DNA of 11,089 bases, from NCBI RefSeq assembly GCF_000003605.2, contig NW_003125894.1, forward strand, positions 144,185 through 155,273. Reading direction: 5' to 3'. Source of the stretch: Saccoglossus kowalevskii. Lineage: Eukaryota > Hemichordata > Enteropneusta > Harrimaniidae. Below are positions 10,401 to 11,089 of this stretch, one piece after another (the stretch's first letter is position 1; every line of letters starts with the position of its first letter). The translations under genes and the position numbers were made by a program. Below the pieces are notes generated by a model. That model was not told the origin of the DNA, searched no databases, and saw nothing but the letters and a program-made list of their open reading frames with translations.

Positions 10401-11003
10401 AAGTTGCAACAATTAAGAACCAAAGATTTACCATATTACCCTATTAGAAGCCGCATCTTCTCTGTTGCATTGTACCATTTTAATAGAAGCAGTGGCTTCT
10501 AATACAGATAATACAGTAAAATGAAATGCGTGATTGGTTTGGTAAACATACATGGCTAACAAAATATCCCTTTTCCTGTTCTTTAATTGAAAGTAAAATT
10601 CTTGAATCAATTCTTTGAATATATTGACGTCAGTTTAATATGGATTCCGAATTTTGGATGATTTAAATCTCCTTCATCACAGACTACTGTCAATTTCTGG
10701 GCAAAGGTGCATGTTATTTGTAGCGTTACATTTTGTATATTCACGACAGTTGTCCTGGCACTGATTATTATCTGTTTTATTTCAAGGAAAGTTTGTTTGT
10801 TTTTTTCATTTCTCAGAGTATTCATGTACTGATGATGATTACAAATTATGGAGCCCATGTGAGGAGTTGGCAGATGCCTGTCTTCTTGGATCTAAGACTG
10901 TGTATGAAAGACGTATTGCCCATGCTAAATGTTATAACGGTAAAGACTATGATAGACCAGTATCCACCGTGTTGTGTCCATGTACAAGAGAGGATTATGA
11001 ATG
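1282..11003 (+). CDS. SORL1: SORL1/SorLA-like Vps10p-domain sorting receptor, eight internal exons (partial gene)
   Basis: The coding sequence is the join of 1282-1459, 2740-2838, 3442-3623, 6563-6779, 7323-7502, 8754-8842, 10081-10259 and 10817-11003. All introns are GT..AG, and the phases fit (2-in, then 0, 0, 2, 0, 0, 2, 1, and 2-out). The roughly 436 residues cover the second half of the Vps10p propeller and the first part of the 10CC cysteine-rich module. Asp-box-like blades are visible: [29 protein letters not shown] and YSWNEGETW. Strings typical of SorLA are [38 protein letters not shown] and CTREDYE, which fit SORL1 better than sortilin or SorCS. Members of the family are type I membrane receptors that carry cargo between trans-Golgi, endosomes and surface. 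The LDLR and fibronectin-III parts expected of SorLA would lie downstream and are not seen, so another Vps10p paralogue is not fully excluded. Confidence 0.93.
1460..2739 (+). other. Intron between window exons 1 and 2
   Basis: This AT-rich intron runs from GTAAGT at 1460 to TTTTCAG at 2739. It holds an open frame without ATG at 1551-1823, a short sequence at 1798 that resembles 1100 upstream of the preceding exon, and a degenerate inverted-repeat element near 2446-2565. Apart from the cryptic exon candidate I see no coding content. Confidence 0.8.
2446..2565 (+). mobile_element. Degenerate inverted-repeat element related to the MITE at 3203-3409
   Basis: The left arm ctgtagaacactttac leads to ggaatttattttcgc (2470-2484). 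The right arm holds gaaaataaattccatacaaa, its near reverse complement, then cagcgaaaatag. The string ttttgtatggaatttatttt in the reverse complement also occurs inside the element at 3203-3409, suggesting one family. The outer ends have decayed and no clear TA duplication remains. Confidence 0.5.
2740..2838 (+). CDS. SORL1: SORL1-like exon 2 of window (33 codons)
   Basis: A strong pyrimidine tract and acceptor (ttcttcttttcag, ending 2739) precede the exon, and gtaagt follows at 2839. The 33 codons are phase 0 at both ends. They begin [17 protein letters not shown] and end ELLNL. This fits the SorLA stretch between the FAT(K/R) strand and the (Y/F)YIADAS strand, with nearly the same length as human. 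The exon has no internal start, so it was found by splice signals and family alignment. It is the least conserved of the eight. Confidence 0.87.
2893..2967 (+). repeat. 20-bp tandem repeat, about 3.75 copies
   Basis: Unit gatttacagtaatatggaat starts at 2893, 2913, 2933 and 2953. The copies are essentially identical, so the amplification is recent or homogenised. Each unit contains TTTACAGTA, the same string as the right end of the MITEs in this window plus their TA target. A CTGTAAAAT, the matching left-end string, lies just upstream at 2862-2870. Confidence 0.9.
3041..3063 (+). repeat. Homopolymer pair C11 followed by A12
   Basis: Eleven C residues at 3041-3051 are followed by twelve A residues at 3052-3063, inside an intron. 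Such runs slip in replication and in sequencing, so the exact lengths are unreliable. Confidence 0.85.
3203..3409 (+). mobile_element. MITE, 207 bp, CTGTAAAATAC terminal inverted repeats, TA flanks
   Basis: The left end CTGTAAAATACTTTATTTT (3203-3221) is a perfect inverted copy of the right end (3391-3409). TA at 3201-3202 and 3410-3411 gives the target duplication expected for Tc1/mariner/pogo-type elements. There is no coding capacity. Inside is gttttgtatggaattt, shared with the decayed element at 2446-2565. Confidence 0.85.
3442..3623 (+). CDS. SORL1: SORL1-like exon 3 of window (YIADAS / SLSLENV segment)
   Basis: The acceptor is tttattttgtag (ending 3441) and the donor is gtaggt at 3624. 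It holds 60 codons plus AG, which the next exon completes to AGT (Ser). The residues include [18 protein letters not shown], the Asp-box-like [11 protein letters not shown] and [11 protein letters not shown]. These are very close to human SorLA YIADASEDQVFVCVSH and FSLSLENV. This is one of the clearest diagnostic exons. The 35-bp minisatellite starts a few tens of bases after the donor. Confidence 0.95.
3661..4075 (+). repeat. 35-bp minisatellite, about 11 units plus partial ends
   Basis: Units start at 3680, 3715, 3750 and every 35 bases to 4030, with partial units before and after. The core is ggctaggggg followed by ttagcatagttacaaataat and atgga. Spacing is exact, with substitutions only. 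Several units read gctaaggggttagc, a small inverted repeat around GGGG. Units at 3750 and 3820 start TGCTAA while the ones between start GGCTAA, hinting at a 70-bp higher-order pair. Confidence 0.95.
4525..5720 (+). mobile_element. Non-coding hAT-like DNA element, 1.2 kb, inserted in the LINE
   Basis: The perfect 8-bp repeat tatggtaa flanks it at 4517-4524 and 5721-5728, as expected of hAT target duplication. The ends carry the inverted string tatttgtcttca(a/g)tta, in the left arm at 4533-4548 and reversed in the right arm at 5700-5715. The outermost few bases do not match well. Next to the ends are six copies of a TTARGCGYCA-like motif (4546, 4563, 4605, 5617, 5659 and, reversed, 5693). The interior has no transposase-like frame, so it is non-autonomous. 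Confidence 0.7.
6204..6382 (+). mobile_element. MITE, 179 bp, CTGTAAAATCTGTATTA ends, inserted in the LINE
   Basis: The left end (6204-6228) and the reversed right end agree at 23 of 25 bases, beginning CTGTAAAATCTGTATTA. TA at 6202-6203 and 6383-6384 is the target duplication. Subterminal copies of (T)AATAGAAGCCGC lie at 6217, 6235, 6308 and, with one change, 6347. Removing it brings LINE reverse transcriptase sequence back together, so it inserted after the LINE. It has no coding capacity. Confidence 0.88.
6563..6779 (+). CDS. SORL1: SORL1-like exon 4 of window ([12 protein letters not shown] / ITFDKGG segment)
   Basis: The acceptor is attttgttgtag (ending 6562), after a T-rich run; the donor is gtaagt at 6780. 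One base completes the split Ser codon, and 72 codons follow, ending in phase 0. The exon carries [19 protein letters not shown], then the Asp-box [10 protein letters not shown], matching SorLA EPFADFHRVEGLQGVYIA and VITFDKGGTW. The loop between them ([13 protein letters not shown]) is a few residues longer than human and has an N-glycosylation sequon (NDT). The Cys in YPDCGILN probably pairs with the first Cys of the next exon, as in the family. Sequence before 6563 in the same frame is intron. Confidence 0.95.
6780..7322 (+). other. Intron between window exons 4 and 5
   Basis: A GT..AG intron of 543 bases. It carries a diverged direct repeat: ccaggccaacagttggtgaa within 6911-6958 and ccaggccaacgattgatgaa within 7030-7080. 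It also has aaatgattattg at 6832 and again near 7107. No coding content or recognisable element is seen. Confidence 0.75.
7323..7502 (+). CDS. SORL1: SORL1-like exon 5 of window ([12 protein letters not shown] segment)
   Basis: The acceptor is tatatctgtag (ending 7322) and the donor is gtaagt at 7503. The exon holds 60 codons, phase 0 at both ends. It begins [18 protein letters not shown], continues [20 protein letters not shown] and ends with the Asp-box [12 protein letters not shown]. Human SorLA has [28 protein letters not shown] and VYISSSAGARW in the same order. The true exon starts 33 bases before the TTG at 7356 and stops at 7502, before the read-through into the intron. Confidence 0.95.
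7503..8753 (+). other. Intron between window exons 5 and 6
   Basis: A GT..AG intron of 1251 bases. It contains the perfect 14-bp palindrome attagcatgctaat (7561-7574) and the short inverted pair caatcc/ggattg (7814-7828). I see no transposon ends, tandem repeats or coding signal. Open frames of about 60 codons on both strands have no family resemblance. Confidence 0.75.
8754..8842 (+). CDS. SORL1: SORL1-like exon 6 of window ([10 protein letters not shown] segment)
   Basis: The acceptor is ttgtactacag (ending 8753) and the donor is gtattt at 8843, a weaker donor than the others. The 29 codons plus AG read [20 protein letters not shown] and end GPTDEIR once the codon is completed in the next exon. 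This matches SorLA HYYTWGDHGGIITAI, the strand-turn-strand before the following Asp-box. At 89 bases it is a small exon that length-based ORF searches would miss. Confidence 0.94.
8843..10080 (+). other. Intron between window exons 6 and 7
   Basis: A GT..AG intron of 1238 bases. It holds one MITE-like element (8946-9130). The rest (9133-10080) is AT-rich unique-looking sequence. No coding content is convincing, including the 89-codon minus-strand frame at 9055-9324 that crosses the element's right end. Confidence 0.75.
8946..9130 (+). mobile_element. MITE-like element, 185 bp, CTGTAAAA ends, TA flanks
   Basis: It starts CTGTAAAAGGG and ends CATTTTACAG, with TA at 8944-8945 and 9131-9132. Only the outer 8 bases are a perfect inverted repeat. 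Inside, attcactgggttttaat (8963-8979) pairs with its near reverse complement at 9013-9029 (one mismatch in 17). The interior is unlike the other CTGTAAAA elements in the window. Confidence 0.65.
10081..10259 (+). CDS. SORL1: SORL1-like exon 7 of window (EGETW / TEPGE segment)
   Basis: The acceptor is gttgtaccacag (ending 10080) and the donor is gtaaga at 10260. The first base completes an Arg codon (AG|A). Then come 59 codons and one base (G) of the next split codon. Visible are the Asp-box [26 protein letters not shown] and [10 protein letters not shown], followed by QVNLS, an N-glycosylation sequon where human has QVNAT. This closes the propeller before the cysteine-rich module. Confidence 0.95.
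10260..10816 (+). other. Intron between window exons 7 and 8
   Basis: A GT..AG intron of 557 bases containing a MITE copy (10365-10516). The remainder shows no coding content. The minus-strand frames at 10428-10610 and 10607-10858 overlap the MITE or the next exon and are shadows. Confidence 0.75.
10365..10516 (+). mobile_element. MITE, 152 bp, second copy of the 6204-6382 family
   Basis: It begins CTATAAAATCGGTATTAG and ends aatacagataatacag, with TA at 10363-10364 and 10517-10518. The interior tctctgttgcattgtaccat is identical to the copy at 6204-6382. It lacks about 27 bases present there, mostly near the middle left, and has drifted at one terminal base (CTA for CTG). AGAAGCCGC motifs recur as in the first copy. 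Confidence 0.85.
10817..11003 (+). CDS. SORL1: SORL1-like exon 8 of window (start of 10CC cysteine-rich module)
   Basis: The acceptor is catttctcag (ending 10816) and the donor is gtaagg at 11004. Two bases complete a Glu codon (G|AG), then come 61 codons and TG of a split codon expected to be Cys. The frame starting TAT at 10819 reads [26 protein letters not shown] and [11 protein letters not shown], then CPCTREDYE. This matches Sor[36 protein letters not shown] and CSCTREDYEC. A longer overlapping open frame on the + strand (10733-11071) is in the wrong frame. The Cys at 10858-10860 is additional to the human pattern. Confidence 0.94.
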
Positions 11004-11089
11004 GTAAGGCCCTCCTCCAAATGGGTGTACACCCTCTGTTCATTGAATTTTATCACCTCCCTCTCTGTTAGTTGCAAGCTTTCTGGGTT
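11004..11089 (+). other. Start of intron after window exon 8 (partial)
   Basis: It begins with the donor gtaagg and runs off the window. The next exon would have to begin with one base completing the Cys codon TG|Y. Nothing else is visible in these 86 bases. Confidence 0.8.

Noticed and set aside
10733-11071. 112-codon + strand open frame
   Set aside because: It overlaps window exon 8 in the wrong frame. The correct frame is fixed by the splice phases and by the SorLA motifs CTDDDYKLW and CPCTREDYE.
1-11089. tRNA, rRNA or bacterial-type operon signals
   Set aside because: No cloverleaf or rRNA core was recognised. Spliced exons and LINE/MITE content show animal nuclear DNA, so ribosome-binding sites and operons do not apply.

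Overview
This is animal nuclear genomic DNA, not a bacterial or viral sequence. It carries the middle of one large intron-containing gene on the + strand. Eight consecutive internal exons, all with GT..AG boundaries and matching phases, encode about 436 residues. They read in order as the second half of the Vps10p beta-propeller and the start of the adjoining cysteine-rich module of a SORL1/SorLA (LR11) type sorting receptor. The gene starts upstream of the window and continues beyond it. No start codon, promoter, stop codon or polyadenylation signal of this gene is present.

The exons are 1282-1459, 2740-2838, 3442-3623, 6563-6779, 7323-7502, 8754-8842, 10081-10259 and 10817-11003. Joined, they align without a missing exon to remembered human SORL1, from the region of its W-G-I-K-P segment to its C-T-R-E-D-Y-E-C segment. 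In the family this receptor is a type I membrane protein that sorts cargo between Golgi, endosomes and cell surface. The Vps10 propeller is one of its luminal ligand-binding parts. The sequence supports family membership only; the physiological role here is inferred.

The introns are AT-rich and hold most of the repeats. At the left edge is a minus-strand fragment of a pogo-like transposase N-terminus (1-124). The largest intron (3624-6562) holds a 35-bp minisatellite of about 11 units. It also holds a decayed minus-strand LINE with a recognisable reverse transcriptase C-terminal region and the usual 3' tail. That LINE is split by two later insertions: a 1.2-kb non-coding element flanked by an 8-bp duplication (hAT-like), and a 179-bp MITE. 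At least four MITEs or MITE remnants in the window end in CTGTAAAA-type termini next to TA, although their interiors differ. A 20-bp minisatellite at 2893-2967 carries the same terminal motif.

The host is probably an invertebrate metazoan, perhaps a non-vertebrate deuterostome or a lophotrochozoan. The receptor is clearly SORL1-like but diverged from the human protein, introns are about 0.5-3 kb, and the repeats are of invertebrate type. The species cannot be fixed from this window. I found no convincing new gene system. The more unusual signals are the shared MITE termini, the nested insertions, an open in-frame cryptic exon candidate at 1626-1781, and an extra cysteine in the last exon.
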